Counted from the first letter of the stretch, positions 36,308 to 45,830 are shown. The stretch: 64,000 bases of DNA from Collinsella aerofaciens (GCF_028206795.1 NZ_JAQLFJ010000001.1:124001-188000); one strand, 5' to 3'. Notes: generated by a model not told the origin, from the letters alone. Translations and numbers: made by a program.

Positions 36308-37216
36308 ATGCTCAATGCGCTGGTTTGGGCGCTTGCCTGTTTTGGCGTCGTCGCTGCCGATATTGTCCTGAGCATGGTTTTGTTCTCCGTGCTGGACATC
36401 GTGTCGGCGCTGACGGGTTTCCCGATCGACAACCTCGATATTCAATGGTTTCAAGCCGTCGCTCAGACGGCGTCGTTTTTGATGGCGCTGCTATGGTGGC
36501 GTTATTTGTGGCCGCGGTCGTTTATCGCGCGCTGGCAAGGTGAGCGTCCGCTTGGCGGGGGAGTGCGTAGCGCGTGGAAGCGCATTGCCTGCGTTATCGT
36601 GATCGGCTTGGCACTGCAGGTGGTCGTTGGCTACGTGACCGACGCCGTACTGTCATTGTTGCCCGAGGTCGCGGCCGATTACAGTGAACTTGTCGAGGAA
36701 ACAGGCATGGGCGACACCAGCTATCTCGCCGTCCTGACCACGGTGCTCGGCGCTCCGTTTTGCGAGGAGTTGCTGGTGCGCGGCATTATTTTTGAGTTTT
36801 CGCTCCGAGCGTTTAACCCGCAGTGCCGCCCACTTTGGAAGCGCCGACGTCTCGTGCGACCGCAAGACGGCGCCATGGTGCCCTGGGCGGCCCCGAGTAA
36901 CTGTGGTATCGCCGCGGCGATTGTGCTGCAGGCGGCGATCTTCGGCTTTATGCACATGAACTGGGTGCAGGGTTGCTATGCGGGCGCTGCCGGCCTCATT
37001 TTTGGTTGGGTGCTCGTGACGACCGGAAAGCTTCGCTACACGATCCTGCTGCACTTTGCCTTTAATGCCGGGTCGTATCTCATGACGTTGCTCTGGTTTG
37101 TGAACACACCGCTCGACGTGGCGGTCACGGTTGCCATCGCCGGCTTTGTGCTGGTAGAGGCGATGCGGTCGCTCAAACTGACGTGCCAGACGGATCGTCC
37201 CTACCAGCAAGCGTGA
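36308..37216 (+). CDS. CPBP-family intramembrane metalloprotease
   Basis: A 302-aa membrane protein with about eight hydrophobic segments. The three CPBP/Abi signatures are present: EELLVRG (E153, E154, R158), the FMHMNW segment with the metal His, and HFAFN near the end. Such proteins cleave membrane-anchored substrates or mature peptides; in Gram-positives they also relate to bacteriocin immunity. ATG 36308 follows GGAGGAGG by 5 nt; the longer frame from 36281 overlaps the antitoxin end. The stop codon lies inside the first of three tandem CTAG-centred palindromes (37209-37238). Substrate unknown. Confidence 0.85.
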   Translation: MLNALVWALACFGVVAADIVLSMVLFSVLDIVSALTGFPIDNLDIQWFQAVAQTASFLMALLWWRYLWPRSFIARWQGERPLGGGVRSAWKRIACVIVIGLALQVVVGYVTDAVLSLLPEVAADYSELVEETGMGDTSYLAVLTTVLGAPFCEELLVRGIIFEFSLRAFNPQCRPLWKRRRLVRPQDGAMVPWAAPSNCGIAAAIVLQAAIFGFMHMNWVQGCYAGAAGLIFGWVLVTTGKLRYTILLHFAFNAGSYLMTLLWFVNTPLDVAVTVAIAGFVLVEAMRSLKLTCQTDRPYQQA

Positions 37217-37319
37217 TTCCCCTAAGGAAAACACGGCTAGGCGTGTCTGAGCGTGTTCCCCCTAGGGAAATCACGACTGGAGACAGCCCAAGCGTGTTTC
37301 CCCTAGGGAAAACACGCTT
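37209..37319. repeat. Three tandem CTAG-centred 30-bp palindromes
   Basis: Units at 37209-37238, 37249-37278 and 37290-37319 start 40 and 41 bp apart. The third is nearly perfect (AAGCGTGTTTCCC, then CTAG, GGAAAACACGCTT); the first two carry substitutions in either arm. The first unit contains the stop codon of the CPBP gene. They lie between convergent genes. Confidence 0.85.
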
Positions 37320-37372
37320 GGCCGATGAGGAGACGCCGACTGGCCAAGAGACACCGGCCGGCCCTCGCCACG

Positions 37373-39523
37373 CTAGTTGCGGCGTCCGCCGCCGTTGGCG
37401 CCCTGACGTCCCTGGGCCGCGCGGTTGCGTCCGGCAGTGTTCTGCGCGCGCGACATGCCACCGTGGCCCTTGCTGCCTTTGGGTCCCTTGCCGGCGGCGC
37501 CACCGTGGGCCTTGCCGCCCTTCTTGCCGGTGCCATGGCCACCGCCAGCAGACGTCTCGCCCGGGCGCGGGGGCACGGGACGAATCAGGCAATGCTTGGT
37601 GTAGCCGATCAGATCGCGGCGGCCGGCCTTTTCCAGCGCCTCGCGCACCAGCTTATAGTTTTCGGGCTTGCGATACTGGATGAGCGCGCGCTGCATGGCT
37701 TTCTCGTGCGGGTCGCGCGCCACATAGATCGGCTCCATGGTGCGCGGATCCACGCCGGTGTAGTACATGCACGTCGACATGGTGGACGGCGTGGGGTAGA
37801 AGTCCTGCACCTGCTCGGGCATGTAGCCCATGTCTCTCACGGCCTCGGCAAGGTCCACAGCTTCCTTCATGGTTGAACCGGGGTGGCTCGAGATCAGATA
37901 CGGCACCACGTACTGCTTGAGTCCGTATTCGCGGTTCAAGCGTTCAAATTTACGGCAGAATGCGTCGTAGACGGCGCGGCTCGGCTTGCCCATCACAGAC
38001 AGCACGGCGTCGCTCACGTGCTCGGGCGCTACGCGCAGCTGGCCCGAGACGTGATGCTCCAGCAGCTCGCGCAAAAACTCGTCCGAGGCATCGGCCATGG
38101 TGTAGTCAAAACGGATGCCGCTGCGGACGAAGACCTTCTTGACGCCCGGCAGTTGGCGCAGGTCGCGCAACAGTTGCGTGTAGCCGCTTTCGTCGACCAC
38201 CATGTTCTTGCACACGCTCGGCCACAGGCAGCGCTTGTTCTTGCACACGCCGTGCTTGAGCTGCTTGTCGCAGGCGGGACGGCTAAAGTTGGCCGTCGGT
38301 CCACCCACGTCGTTGATGTAGCCCTTAAACTCGGGATCGCGCGTGAGCAGCTCGGCCTCGCGCATGATCGAGTCGTGGCTGCGCATCTGCAGCACGCGGC
38401 CCTGGTGGAAGGTCAGCGCACAAAACGAGCACTCACCAAAGCACCCGCGGTTGGAGCTGATTGAAAACTTGATCTCGGCAAAGGCCGGCACGCCGCCCGC
38501 TGCGTCGTAATCGGGATGCCAATCGCGTGCGTAGGGGAGTTCGGCCACCTCGTCCATCTCGTCGGTGGTGAGCGTGGCCGACGGTGGGTTCTGCACCACA
38601 TAGACGCTGTTGGGGTAGGGCTCTACCAGACGATGCCCGGTGATGGGGTCCATATTTTGCTGCTGCACGTTAAAGCTGCGGGCGTAGTTGAGCTTGTCAG
38701 CGGCAAGGTCGTCCCAGCTGGGCAGCAGGTCGTAGTCGTAGACCTCGTCGAGCGAACCCGTGCGGTAAACGGTGCCGTTGATATAGGTGATCTGATCGAC
38801 GGGCAGCCCCGCGTCGAGCGCGTCGGCGATCTCGACAATCGCGTGCTCGCCCATGCCGTAGATGAGGATGTCGGCGCCCGAGTCGAGCAGCACCGAGCGC
38901 TTGAGCTTGTCCTGCCAGTAGTCGTAGTGGGCCAGGCGGCGCAGGCTTGCCTCGATGCCGCCGATAATGATGGGAGCGTCCTTAAACGTCTGACGGATGA
39001 GATTGCCGTAGACCGTGACGGCACGGTTGGGGCGGTGACCTTCCTCGCCGCCGGGGGTATAGGCGTCGGTGTGGCGGCGGTGCTTGGTTACCGAATAGTG
39101 GTTGACCATGGAGTCCATGTTGCCGGCGCTGACGAGAAACCCCAGGCGCGGCTCGCCGAGCACAGTGATGCTGGCGGGGTCGGTCCAGTCGGGCTGGCAG
39201 ATGATGCCCACTTTGTAGCCGTGCGCGTCGAGTACGCGGCTGATGATAGCCATGCCAAAGCTCGGATGGTCCACGTAGGCATCACCGCAGATATAGACGA
39301 AGTCGCACTGGTCCCAGCGGCGCGCATCCATGTCGGCGCGGCTGACGGGGAGGAACTTATCGCGGCCCGGGCGCCAGGGACGGGCGGGCGCAGCCGGGGC
39401 GTGCGCGACCCGGGTGGCGGGGGAGACCGTGGCCTGCGCCTTGTCGCCGCGCTTTTGCTGCTGGCCGCGCTGGGCATGCTTGCCGTGCTGGTTGTGCTGA
39501 GCGTCCTGGGGCTTTTTTGCCAC
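37373..39523 (-). CDS. YgiQ-family radical SAM protein
   Basis: A 716-aa protein of the YgiQ family (UPF0313). The radical SAM cluster motif CFGECSFC is near residue 359, followed by SHDSIMREAE and a family pattern with GVCKNKRCLWP. Family features also include KFLPVSRADMDARRWDQCDFVYICGD, split here: KFLPVSRADM starts the domain and DFVYICGDAYVDHP follows. The N-terminal 50 and C-terminal 65 residues are Gly/Lys/Gln-rich and disordered. The start is GTG 39523, with GGGAGGG 4 nt upstream; the longer frame to 39694 passes through a palindrome. The substrate is unknown in general for this family. Confidence 0.9.
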   Translation of the reverse strand: MAKKPQDAQHNQHGKHAQRGQQQKRGDKAQATVSPATRVAHAPAAPARPWRPGRDKFLPVSRADMDARRWDQCDFVYICGDAYVDHPSFGMAIISRVLDAHGYKVGIICQPDWTDPASITVLGEPRLGFLVSAGNMDSMVNHYSVTKHRRHTDAYTPGGEEGHRPNRAVTVYGNLIRQTFKDAPIIIGGIEASLRRLAHYDYWQDKLKRSVLLDSGADILIYGMGEHAIVEIADALDAGLPVDQITYINGTVYRTGSLDEVYDYDLLPSWDDLAADKLNYARSFNVQQQNMDPITGHRLVEPYPNSVYVVQNPPSATLTTDEMDEVAELPYARDWHPDYDAAGGVPAFAEIKFSISSNRGCFGECSFCALTFHQGRVLQMRSHDSIMREAELLTRDPEFKGYINDVGGPTANFSRPACDKQLKHGVCKNKRCLWPSVCKNMVVDESGYTQLLRDLRQLPGVKKVFVRSGIRFDYTMADASDEFLRELLEHHVSGQLRVAPEHVSDAVLSVMGKPSRAVYDAFCRKFERLNREYGLKQYVVPYLISSHPGSTMKEAVDLAEAVRDMGYMPEQVQDFYPTPSTMSTCMYYTGVDPRTMEPIYVARDPHEKAMQRALIQYRKPENYKLVREALEKAGRRDLIGYTKHCLIRPVPPRPGETSAGGGHGTGKKGGKAHGGAAGKGPKGSKGHGGMSRAQNTAGRNRAAQGRQGANGGGRRN

Positions 39524-39561
39524 GATCCCTCCCGGTGTTTGTATGCTGCACGTAATTGTAA

Positions 39562-39594
39562 CCAGTCTTTTTGGGACGGGGCTAAAAAGACTGG
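39562..39594. repeat. Short perfect hairpin upstream of YgiQ gene
   Basis: CCAGTCTTTTT and AAAAAGACTGG form an 11-bp perfect stem with the loop GGGACGGGGCT, a word shared with the long repeat at 58548-58672. It lies between divergent YgiQ and DUF1275 genes. Confidence 0.75.
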
Positions 39595-39776
39595 TGGAGT
39601 ACATGGGCTGGCGGATCGGCGTGTCGATGCGGGTGCCGTTTGTTTCCAGACTGTGTATCCCCGTGTCGAAGGAGCCGTCTCGCGCGCACGCCATGTTGTC
39701 AATGGGTTACAGTATGAACGGCGGCTATGTTTCCGCCAACGCACGAGAGGGTCGTCAACAAGGAGGATGCACGACG

Positions 39777-40493
39777 ATGCAGCGTGCCAAACAGATATCG
39801 GAGTCCATCGAACTGGGCATTATCCTGGCGCTCGCCGGCGGCTTTATGGATGTGTATTCGTACATTGGGCGCGACCATGTTTTCGCTAACGCGCAGACGG
39901 GCAACATCTTGCTGGTGGGCGTGAGCATCTCGGAGGGCAATTGGGCACTTGCGGGGCGCTACTTCTTCCCTGTGGTGTCGTTTGCCGTGGGCATTATGCT
40001 TGCCGATCTGGTACACGAGCGGTTTGGCAGCGTGATCCACTGGCGTCAGGTGACGGTGTTCTTTGAAGCCGTCATCTTGCTGGGCGTGAGCTTTATCCCC
40101 GGTGGCGGTTACAACCTGCTCGCCAACTGCCTCACTTCGTTTGCCTGCGGCATGCAGGTCGAGAGCTTCCGCAAGATCCACGGTCACGGCATCGCTACGA
40201 CCATGTGCATCGGCAACTTGCGCAACGCGCTGCAAAACGTGGACGATTACATCATCACCCACAGGCGCGGCTTTTTGGAAAACGGCCTGCTGTACTTTGG
40301 CGTGATCTTTACCTTTGTGTTTGGCGCCGTGTTGGGCAACTGGTGTATTGAGCGCATGGGCCTGCACGCCATCGTCGTGGCGAGCTTGCTGCTGTTTGTC
40401 GCGTTTGCCATCATGTTCATCGACCGCGAGCGCGACTTGCGCTTACGCTGGAAGGTTGCGGCCGAGGCTTGGAAAGAGGGCTGCCGAAAGTAA
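39777..40493 (+). CDS. DUF1275 (YoaK-type) membrane protein
   Basis: A 238-aa membrane protein of the DUF1275 family. Six hydrophobic segments are visible, with family landmarks GGFMDVYSYIGRDHVFANAQTGN near residues 21-43 (the conserved Asp and TGN turn) and a central NCLTSFACGMQ. Function in the family is unproved. ATG 39777 is chosen because AGGAGG lies 10 nt upstream and the product starts at the family N-terminus; the frame is open a further 78 codons upstream without support. A terminator follows at once. Confidence 0.85.
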   Translation: MQRAKQISESIELGIILALAGGFMDVYSYIGRDHVFANAQTGNILLVGVSISEGNWALAGRYFFPVVSFAVGIMLADLVHERFGSVIHWRQVTVFFEAVILLGVSFIPGGGYNLLANCLTSFACGMQVESFRKIHGHGIATTMCIGNLRNALQNVDDYIITHRRGFLENGLLYFGVIFTFVFGAVLGNWCIERMGLHAIVVASLLLFVAFAIMFIDRERDLRLRWKVAAEAWKEGCRK

Positions 40494-40499
40494 CCGAAT

Positions 40500-40535
40500 G
40501 CGGCAAAGGGGCTGTCCCTTTGCCGCTTTATTTTT
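40500..40535 (+). terminator. Terminator after DUF1275 gene
   Basis: GCGGCAAAGGG and CCCTTTGCCGC form an 11-bp perfect stem with the loop GCTGT, followed by TTTATTTTTC, 6 nt after the stop codon. Confidence 0.9.
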
Positions 40536-40542
40536 CATCATC

Positions 40543-40560
40543 TGTTGAAACGCTTTAACA
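40543..40560. promoter_or_regulatory. LacI/cre-like operator upstream of fucO
   Basis: TGTTGAAACGCTTTAACA is an 18-bp near-palindrome around CG of the TGNAANCGNTTNCA type bound by LacI-family regulators. A partial mirror copy (AAAAGCGTTA) follows at about 40591-40600. It lies about 100 nt before fucO. Confidence 0.5.
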
Positions 40561-40658
40561 ATTTTGACGTTCTCACGTGCTTTTCGTTTCAAAAGCGTTA
40601 GGATGGGACTTATAGCGTGGGGCGTAATGGGCGCCCCGCACACGATGGGAGGCTATCA

Positions 40659-41825
40659 ATGGCTAATCGTTTCGTTCTCAATACCATCTCTTATCATGGT
40701 TCCGGCGCCATCAAGGAGATCCCCGGCGAGCTCCAGCGTCGCGGCTACAAGAAGATCTTCGTCTGCTCCGACCCCGATCTGGTCAAGTTTGGCGTTACCG
40801 CTAAGGTGACCGACGAGCTCGACGCCGCCGGCATCGCTTGGAGCCTCTACTCCGAGATCAAGCCCAACCCCACCATCCAGAACGTCAAGGACGGCGTCGA
40901 GGCCTTCAAGGCCGCCGAGGCTGACGCTATCGTGACCATCGGTGGCGGCTCCTCCATGGACACCGCTAAGGCCATCGGCATCATCATCAACAACCCCGAG
41001 TTTGCCGATGTCCGCAGCCTCGAGGGCGTTGCTCCGACTAAGAACCACGCCGTGTTCACCATCGCCGTGCCGACGACCGCCGGTACCGCTGCTGAGGTGA
41101 CCATCAACTACGTCATCACCGACCCCGAGAAGGTCCGCAAATTCGTGTGCGTCGACACCAACGACGCCCCCGAGGTCGCCGTCGTCGATCCTGACATGAT
41201 GGCTTCTATGCCTGCCGGCCTGACCGCTTCCACCGGCATGGACGCTCTGACCCACGCCATCGAGGGCTACACCACCAAGGGCGCCTGGGAGCTCTCCGAC
41301 ATGTTCCACTTTGAGGCCATTAAGCTGATCAGCGAGAACCTGCGCGACTCCGTCGCCGAGGCCAAGTCCGGTCAGCCCGGCTCCGGCCGCGAGGGCATGG
41401 CTCTTGGCCAGTATGTCGCCGGCATGGGCTTCTCCAATGTTGGCCTGGGCATCGACCACGCCATGGCTCACACCCTGTCCGCTCACTACGACACCCCGCA
41501 CGGCGTCGCCTGCGCCATGCTGCTGCCGATCGCCATGGAGTTCAACAAGCCGGTTTGCGCCGAGCGCCTGGCCAAGGTCGCCGTCGCCATGGGCGTTGAC
41601 ACCACGGGCATGAGCACTGACGAGGCCGCTGACGCTGCCATCGCCGCCGTCAAGCAGCTCTCCGCTGACGTGAACATTCCGCACGTCTGCGAGGCCATGA
41701 AGGCTGACGAGATCGAGGTCCTGGCCAAGGACGCCATGGCCGACGCCTGCTTCCCGGGCAACCCGCGCGAGGCGACGCTCGACGACGTCATCGAGCTCTT
41801 CAAGAAGATCTGCCCGGCTGCTTAG
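40659..41825 (+). CDS. fucO: Lactaldehyde reductase-type iron alcohol dehydrogenase
   Basis: Reduces lactaldehyde (from fucose or rhamnose breakdown) to 1,2-propanediol with NADH. The protein is 388 aa, the family size. The NAD motif GGGSSMDTAKAIG lies near residues 98-110 and the iron ligands lie in the HAMAHTLSAHYDTPHG segment near 265-280, plus an earlier Asp/His (TGMDALTHAIEG). ATG 40659 follows GGGAGG by 6 nt. Codon use is unusually strongly biased toward GCC, ATC, ACC and CTG-type codons compared with its neighbours, which suggests high expression. A strong terminator follows. Other alcohols could be the substrate. Confidence 0.88.
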   Translation: MANRFVLNTISYHGSGAIKEIPGELQRRGYKKIFVCSDPDLVKFGVTAKVTDELDAAGIAWSLYSEIKPNPTIQNVKDGVEAFKAAEADAIVTIGGGSSMDTAKAIGIIINNPEFADVRSLEGVAPTKNHAVFTIAVPTTAGTAAEVTINYVITDPEKVRKFVCVDTNDAPEVAVVDPDMMASMPAGLTASTGMDALTHAIEGYTTKGAWELSDMFHFEAIKLISENLRDSVAEAKSGQPGSGREGMALGQYVAGMGFSNVGLGIDHAMAHTLSAHYDTPHGVACAMLLPIAMEFNKPVCAERLAKVAVAMGVDTTGMSTDEAADAAIAAVKQLSADVNIPHVCEAMKADEIEVLAKDAMADACFPGNPREATLDDVIELFKKICPAA

Positions 41826-42428
41826 CCCAGTTTGGTGGTCCCTCGCCCGTAGGCGTATGGTCTATTGACTTGCCGCTGGCCCCGCCGCGCTACGCGCGGC
41901 GGGGCTTTTTGTGTTGCGTCGATGCCCGGAGACGGGCAAAACCAAGGCATACTGCCCGCTGCGGATAGGTGGTGCACTTCCCAGCGTGCATTTTTGGGAG
42001 TATTCAGCAAGCTCTTAAAAATGCATAACGTTGTGAATAGGCCGTAGTGGCTCGCTGACGCCCATCGACAGCCATTGTGGGCGGGCTATCGATGAATGGA
42101 GGGGGTTGTTGCTGAGTTTCTGCTTTGAGACAACCTTCAACACTGCTGTAACGTGTCGTTTTGTCGTTCGTGATGGGGCCGTTGGGGTCCACGGTGCTGA
42201 ATACTCCGTTTTTTGCACGGTCCAAGGTGGGGTACCCCGAGACAAAGCAAATAGATGTCTCATTTCTATGCAGATACCGATAGGATTTATGCAAGATTGG
42301 GATTGTAAGCCGTGCGTGTGCGCAAAATCGGCGCGAGGACGTCTGGAGGTGGCTCGGCTCCCAGGGCCTTGCACGTGCGGAACGGTTAAAATCGGGACTC
42401 GGTCTTAGTTTTGATTGGAAGGATGCAC
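41826..42428. other. 603-bp gap with mirror-image repeats
   Basis: After the fucO terminator the sequence is AT-richer and carries a hairpin (TGCATTTTTGGGAG at 41987-42000 with CTCTTAAAAATGCA at 42012-42025). The loop end GGAGTATTCAGCA (41997-42009) occurs inverted at 42195-42207 as TGCTGAATACTCC. Open frames of up to 119 codons were seen on both strands but have no ribosome site or family likeness. A non-coding RNA or gene remnant is possible. Confidence 0.5.
41879..41910 (+). terminator. Strong terminator after fucO
   Basis: GCCCCGCCGCGC and GCGCGGCGGGGC form a perfect 12-bp stem with a 3-nt loop, followed by TTTTT. Confidence 0.95.
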
Positions 42429-43472
42429 ATGGCTTCTGTAATCGATGCTTCTCTAGAGGAGACGCTCTCCTATATCGCGGGGCAGCTTAAGACGCTGACT
42501 TCTATTGCTTCGCCTACGGGCTATACCCGTGCGGCGACTGATTATCTGATGGAGACCCTGCGCGATATGGGGTTTGGGCCTGAGCGTTCTAATAAGGGTA
42601 ACGTGCTCGTTGAGCTTGGTGGCGAGGGTGAGCCGCTCGTACTGGCGAGCCATGTCGATACTCTGGGCGCCATGGTGCGCTCCATCAAGGACAATGGTCG
42701 TCTGCGTCCCACGACGCTTGGCGGGCATCAGTGGTCTACGGCCGATGGCGAGAACTGCGCCGTTTACACGCGCGACGGCAAAGTCTTTACGGGTGTGGTT
42801 CTCAACACCGAGCCTTCGGCGCATGTGGCCGATGAGCCGGTCAAGACCATCGAGAAGAACATGGAGATCTTGCTCGACGAGAACGTCGATAGCAAGGATG
42901 ATGTGCTCGAGCTGGGTATTCAGACGGGCGATATCATTGCCATGGATCCGCGTACCACGGTGACGGAGAGCGGCTACATCAAGAGCCGCTTCTTGGACGA
43001 CAAGCTGTCGGCCGCCATTTTGCTGGGCTTGGCGCGTGCCGTCGCCGCTGGCGAGGTGACGCTTTCGCGCAAGGTGTCGCTGCTCTTTACCGTGTACGAG
43101 GAGGTCGGACACGGCGGCGCCTTCGTGCCGGCCGACACGCGCGAGATGATCAGCGTGGACATGGGTTGCGTGGGCGACGACCTAGGCTGCACCGAGCGCA
43201 TGGTTTCGATCTGCGCCAAGGATTCGGGTGGCCCATACAACTACGATCTGGTGACCACGCTGTCCAACATCGCCCGCGAGCTTGAGCTCGACTACGCGAT
43301 CGATGTGTACCCGCACTACGGCTCCGACGTCGAGGCTACGCTTTCGGCTGGCTACGACATTCGTCACGGCCTGATCGGTCCCGGCGTGTACGCGAGTCAC
43401 AACTACGAGCGCAGCCACATTGACGGCGTGCGCAACACCTTTGAGCTGGTTCGCGCCTACGTCCAGCGCTAA
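42429..43472 (+). CDS. M42-family aminopeptidase
   Basis: A co-catalytic metallopeptidase of the M42 family (glutamyl aminopeptidase/deblocking type), 347 aa. Visible metal and catalytic residues: ASHVDTLG near 73-80, DDKLSAA near 191, YEEVGHGG near 223 with the catalytic Glu pair, SVDMG near 240, and a C-terminal His in ASHNYERSHIDG. It should act on peptides in the cytoplasm. ATG 42429 is chosen because GGAAGG ends 6 nt upstream; ATG 42423 is possible. The gene is convergent with mnmA across a family 2 palindrome. Confidence 0.9.
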   Translation: MASVIDASLEETLSYIAGQLKTLTSIASPTGYTRAATDYLMETLRDMGFGPERSNKGNVLVELGGEGEPLVLASHVDTLGAMVRSIKDNGRLRPTTLGGHQWSTADGENCAVYTRDGKVFTGVVLNTEPSAHVADEPVKTIEKNMEILLDENVDSKDDVLELGIQTGDIIAMDPRTTVTESGYIKSRFLDDKLSAAILLGLARAVAAGEVTLSRKVSLLFTVYEEVGHGGAFVPADTREMISVDMGCVGDDLGCTERMVSICAKDSGGPYNYDLVTTLSNIARELELDYAIDVYPHYGSDVEATLSAGYDIRHGLIGPGVYASHNYERSHIDGVRNTFELVRAYVQR

Positions 43473-43525
43473 CGATGTAGCGGCCTCGGCTGACACAGCA
43501 GTGCCGACCGAGGCCGTCCTCTCTA

Positions 43526-43592
43526 AGTTGCGGTGAAATAGGGGCTGTTTAGCGGCCTGAAACGCTTAAACAGTCCCTATTTCACCGCAACT
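43526..43592. repeat. Family 2 palindromic element, copy c
   Basis: 67 bp with the same outer arms; TTGCGGTG at 43528, CACCGCAA ends 43590. The arms are the best paired of the four (GAAATAGGG/CCCTATTTC). Lies between convergent genes. Confidence 0.9.
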
Positions 43593-43608
43593 TATGAAGG
43601 GGATGGGA

Positions 43609-44709
43609 CTACTTGATAGCTGCCGTAACGGTGCCGCCGCCGAGGACGACGTCGCCGCGGTAGACGACGACAGCCTGGCCGGGGGCGATGGCGCGCTGCG
43701 GCTCGTCAAAAGTTAGCAGCATTTGCCCGTCTTCGCCGCGCGTAAGGGTTGCTGCCTGGTCTTTCTGACGGTAGCGGTACTTGGCGCCCACGCGAATGCC
43801 GCCGGCATCGAGTTCTGCCTCCATGCGGTCGGCAGGGGCGCTCCAGATCCAGTCGTCGGCCGTGAGTGCTGTGGCCGTTAGGTCCTCGGCCTCGCCCAGA
43901 TGCACGGTGTTGTTGGCGGCGTCGACGCCCGTCACATACACGGGATGCGCCATCGCGACGCCCAAGCCCTTGCGCTGGCCGATGGTATAGCGCAACGCAC
44001 CGTTATGGCGTCCGACCACGCTGCCGTCGCGCCATACAATATCGCCCGGCTCGGCGGCATGTCCGCAGCGGCGCTCGATATAGCCCGCGTAGTCGCCGTC
44101 CGCGATAAAGCAGATGTCCTCGCTCTCGGCCTTCTTGGCGTTGATGAAGCCCTGCTCGGCGGCAATGCGGCGCACGTCGCGCTCTTTGTCCAGCCCGGCC
44201 AGCGGAAAGATTGTGCGCGACAGCCGCTCCTGCGTGAGCGAATACAAAAAGTAGCTCTGGTCCTTCTTGGGGTCTTCGCCGCGATGCAGCTGCCAGGTGC
44301 CGTCGGACGCCTGGCTTGTTTTGGCGTAGTGACCTGTGGCGATGTAGTCGCAGCCCATATCCAGCGCCGCATCCAGCAATGCGCCAAACTTAATGTGGCG
44401 GTTGCAGATGATGCATGGGTTGGGCGTCAGCCCCTCCTGATAGGCGGTCACGAAGCGCTCGATAACATTGCGGTCGAAGGTCTGCTGCAGGTTAAGTACA
44501 TGGTGGGGTATCCCCAGGCGCTCGGCGACGGCCTTTGCATCGGCGATGTCGCGGTCGACCTTACTCGTGCTCGTGACGGGATCGGGCGCGGGGCAGGTGA
44601 GGCGCATGGTGGCGCCGACACATTCGTAACCCTGGCTTTTGAGCAGATACGCGGTCACGCTGGAATCGACGCCGCCACTCATGGCGACGAGCACGCGCTT
44701 GTTGTGCAT
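43609..44709 (-). CDS. mnmA: tRNA-specific 2-thiouridylase
   Basis: Adds sulfur to U34 of Lys, Glu and Gln tRNAs. The protein is 366 aa. The PP-loop SGGVDSS at residues 11-17 binds ATP. The two catalytic cysteines lie in NPCIICN near residue 98 and SEDICF near 200. The [13 protein letters not shown] segment leads into the beta-barrel tail. The ATG at 44709 is preceded by AAGGAGA on the minus strand. It lies 183 nt downstream of cysK, and sulfur for this reaction usually comes from a cysteine desulfurase, so the neighbourhood fits sulfur metabolism. A cysK terminator separates the two. Confidence 0.95.
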   Translation of the reverse strand: MHNKRVLVAMSGGVDSSVTAYLLKSQGYECVGATMRLTCPAPDPVTSTSKVDRDIADAKAVAERLGIPHHVLNLQQTFDRNVIERFVTAYQEGLTPNPCIICNRHIKFGALLDAALDMGCDYIATGHYAKTSQASDGTWQLHRGEDPKKDQSYFLYSLTQERLSRTIFPLAGLDKERDVRRIAAEQGFINAKKAESEDICFIADGDYAGYIERRCGHAAEPGDIVWRDGSVVGRHNGALRYTIGQRKGLGVAMAHPVYVTGVDAANNTVHLGEAEDLTATALTADDWIWSAPADRMEAELDAGGIRVGAKYRYRQKDQAATLTRGEDGQMLLTFDEPQRAIAPGQAVVVYRGDVVLGGGTVTAAIK

Positions 44710-44735
44710 GGGGAGGTTCTCCTTGGTGGCATGTG

Positions 44736-44776
44736 GCCAAAAAAGAAAAGCGGCGCGGGAGGCTGGTTCCGCGCCG
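44736..44776 (-). terminator. Terminator after cysK
   Basis: On the minus strand GCGGCGCGG/CCGCGCCGC forms a 9-bp stem with a 10-nt loop followed by TTTTCTTTTTT. It lies between cysK and mnmA. Confidence 0.85.
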
Positions 44777-44891
44777 CAGACATTGTAGCAAGTTCGGGCG
44801 TCCTGTGGGACGCCCTAATGAGATGGGCTCAGACTGCCGGGAGAGAGAGGAGACCGGCTCGTCCGTGGGCTCAACCTATGGGCGACAGGCT

Positions 44892-45830
44892 CTAGTCCTG
44901 GAACAGTGCCGTGGACAGGTAGCGCTCACCGGTATCGGCGAGCAGGGCCACGATGGTCTTGCCCTCGTTCTCGGGGCGCTTGGCCAGCTGCAGCGCGGCC
45001 CACACGGCGGCGCCGGACGAAATGCCCACGAGCACGCCCTCCTTGTGGCCCACGGCGCGGCCGGTCGCAAAGGCGTCGTCGTTCTCGACGGGGATAATCT
45101 CGTCATAGACCTGGGTGTCGAGGACGTCGGGCACAAAGCCGGCACCGATACCCTGGATCTTGTGCGGGCCGGCCTGGCCCTTAGAGAGCACCGGGGAGGT
45201 AGCGGGCTCGACGGCGACGATCTGAATCTCGGGGTTCTGCTCCTTGAGGAACTCGCCCACGCCGGTCACGGTGCCGCCGGTGCCGACGCCGGCGACGAAG
45301 ATGTCGACCTTGCCGTCGGTGTCATCCCAGATCTCGGGGCCGGTCGTGGCCTTGTGGATGGCAGGGTTGGCGGGGTTTACAAACTGACCGGCGATAATGC
45401 TGTTGGGTGTCTCCTTCTGCAGCTCCTCGGCCTTGGCGATGGCGCCCTTCATGCCCTTGGAGCCGTCGGTGAGCACGAGCTGTGCGCCGTATGCCTGCAT
45501 AAGTTTGCGGCGCTCGACGGACATAGTCTCGGGCATGGTGATGATCACCTTGTAGCCGCGAGCTGCCGCCACCGAGGCGATGCCGACGCCGGTATTGCCG
45601 CTCGTGGGCTCGATGATGGTGTAGTCGCCGCCGCGCACGAGCTTGCCGGCCTTCTCGGCCTCGTCGATCATGTTCTTGGCGACGCGGTCTTTGACGGACC
45701 CGGCGGGGTTGAAGTATTCCAGCTTGACGAGCACGCGGGCCTTGAGGTCCTCATCGGCCTCAAAGTGAGTGAGCTCCAGAAGCGGGGTGTGGCCGATAAG
45801 CTGATCGATGGACGTATAAACATTGCTCAT
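44892..45830 (-). CDS. cysK: Cysteine synthase A
   Basis: Makes cysteine from O-acetylserine and sulfide using PLP. The protein is 312 aa, with the PLP Lys47 in [10 protein letters not shown], the substrate loop PTSGNTG, the phosphate-binding GTGGTVTG and the C-terminal [13 protein letters not shown]. The ATG at 45830 is preceded by GGAGG. A promoter is visible about 110 nt upstream on the minus strand. It is divergent from an Rrf2 regulator gene, so that regulator probably controls it, as CymR does in Bacillus; this is an inference from gene order. Confidence 0.96.
   Translation of the reverse strand: MSNVYTSIDQLIGHTPLLELTHFEADEDLKARVLVKLEYFNPAGSVKDRVAKNMIDEAEKAGKLVRGGDYTIIEPTSGNTGVGIASVAAARGYKVIITMPETMSVERRKLMQAYGAQLVLTDGSKGMKGAIAKAEELQKETPNSIIAGQFVNPANPAIHKATTGPEIWDDTDGKVDIFVAGVGTGGTVTGVGEFLKEQNPEIQIVAVEPATSPVLSKGQAGPHKIQGIGAGFVPDVLDTQVYDEIIPVENDDAFATGRAVGHKEGVLVGISSGAAVWAALQLAKRPENEGKTIVALLADTGERYLSTALFQD

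Noticed and set aside
42004..42408. Open frames of about 60-119 codons before the M42 gene
   Set aside because: They lie on both strands of the same region, lack ribosome sites and resemble no family. The mirror repeats suggest non-coding structure.
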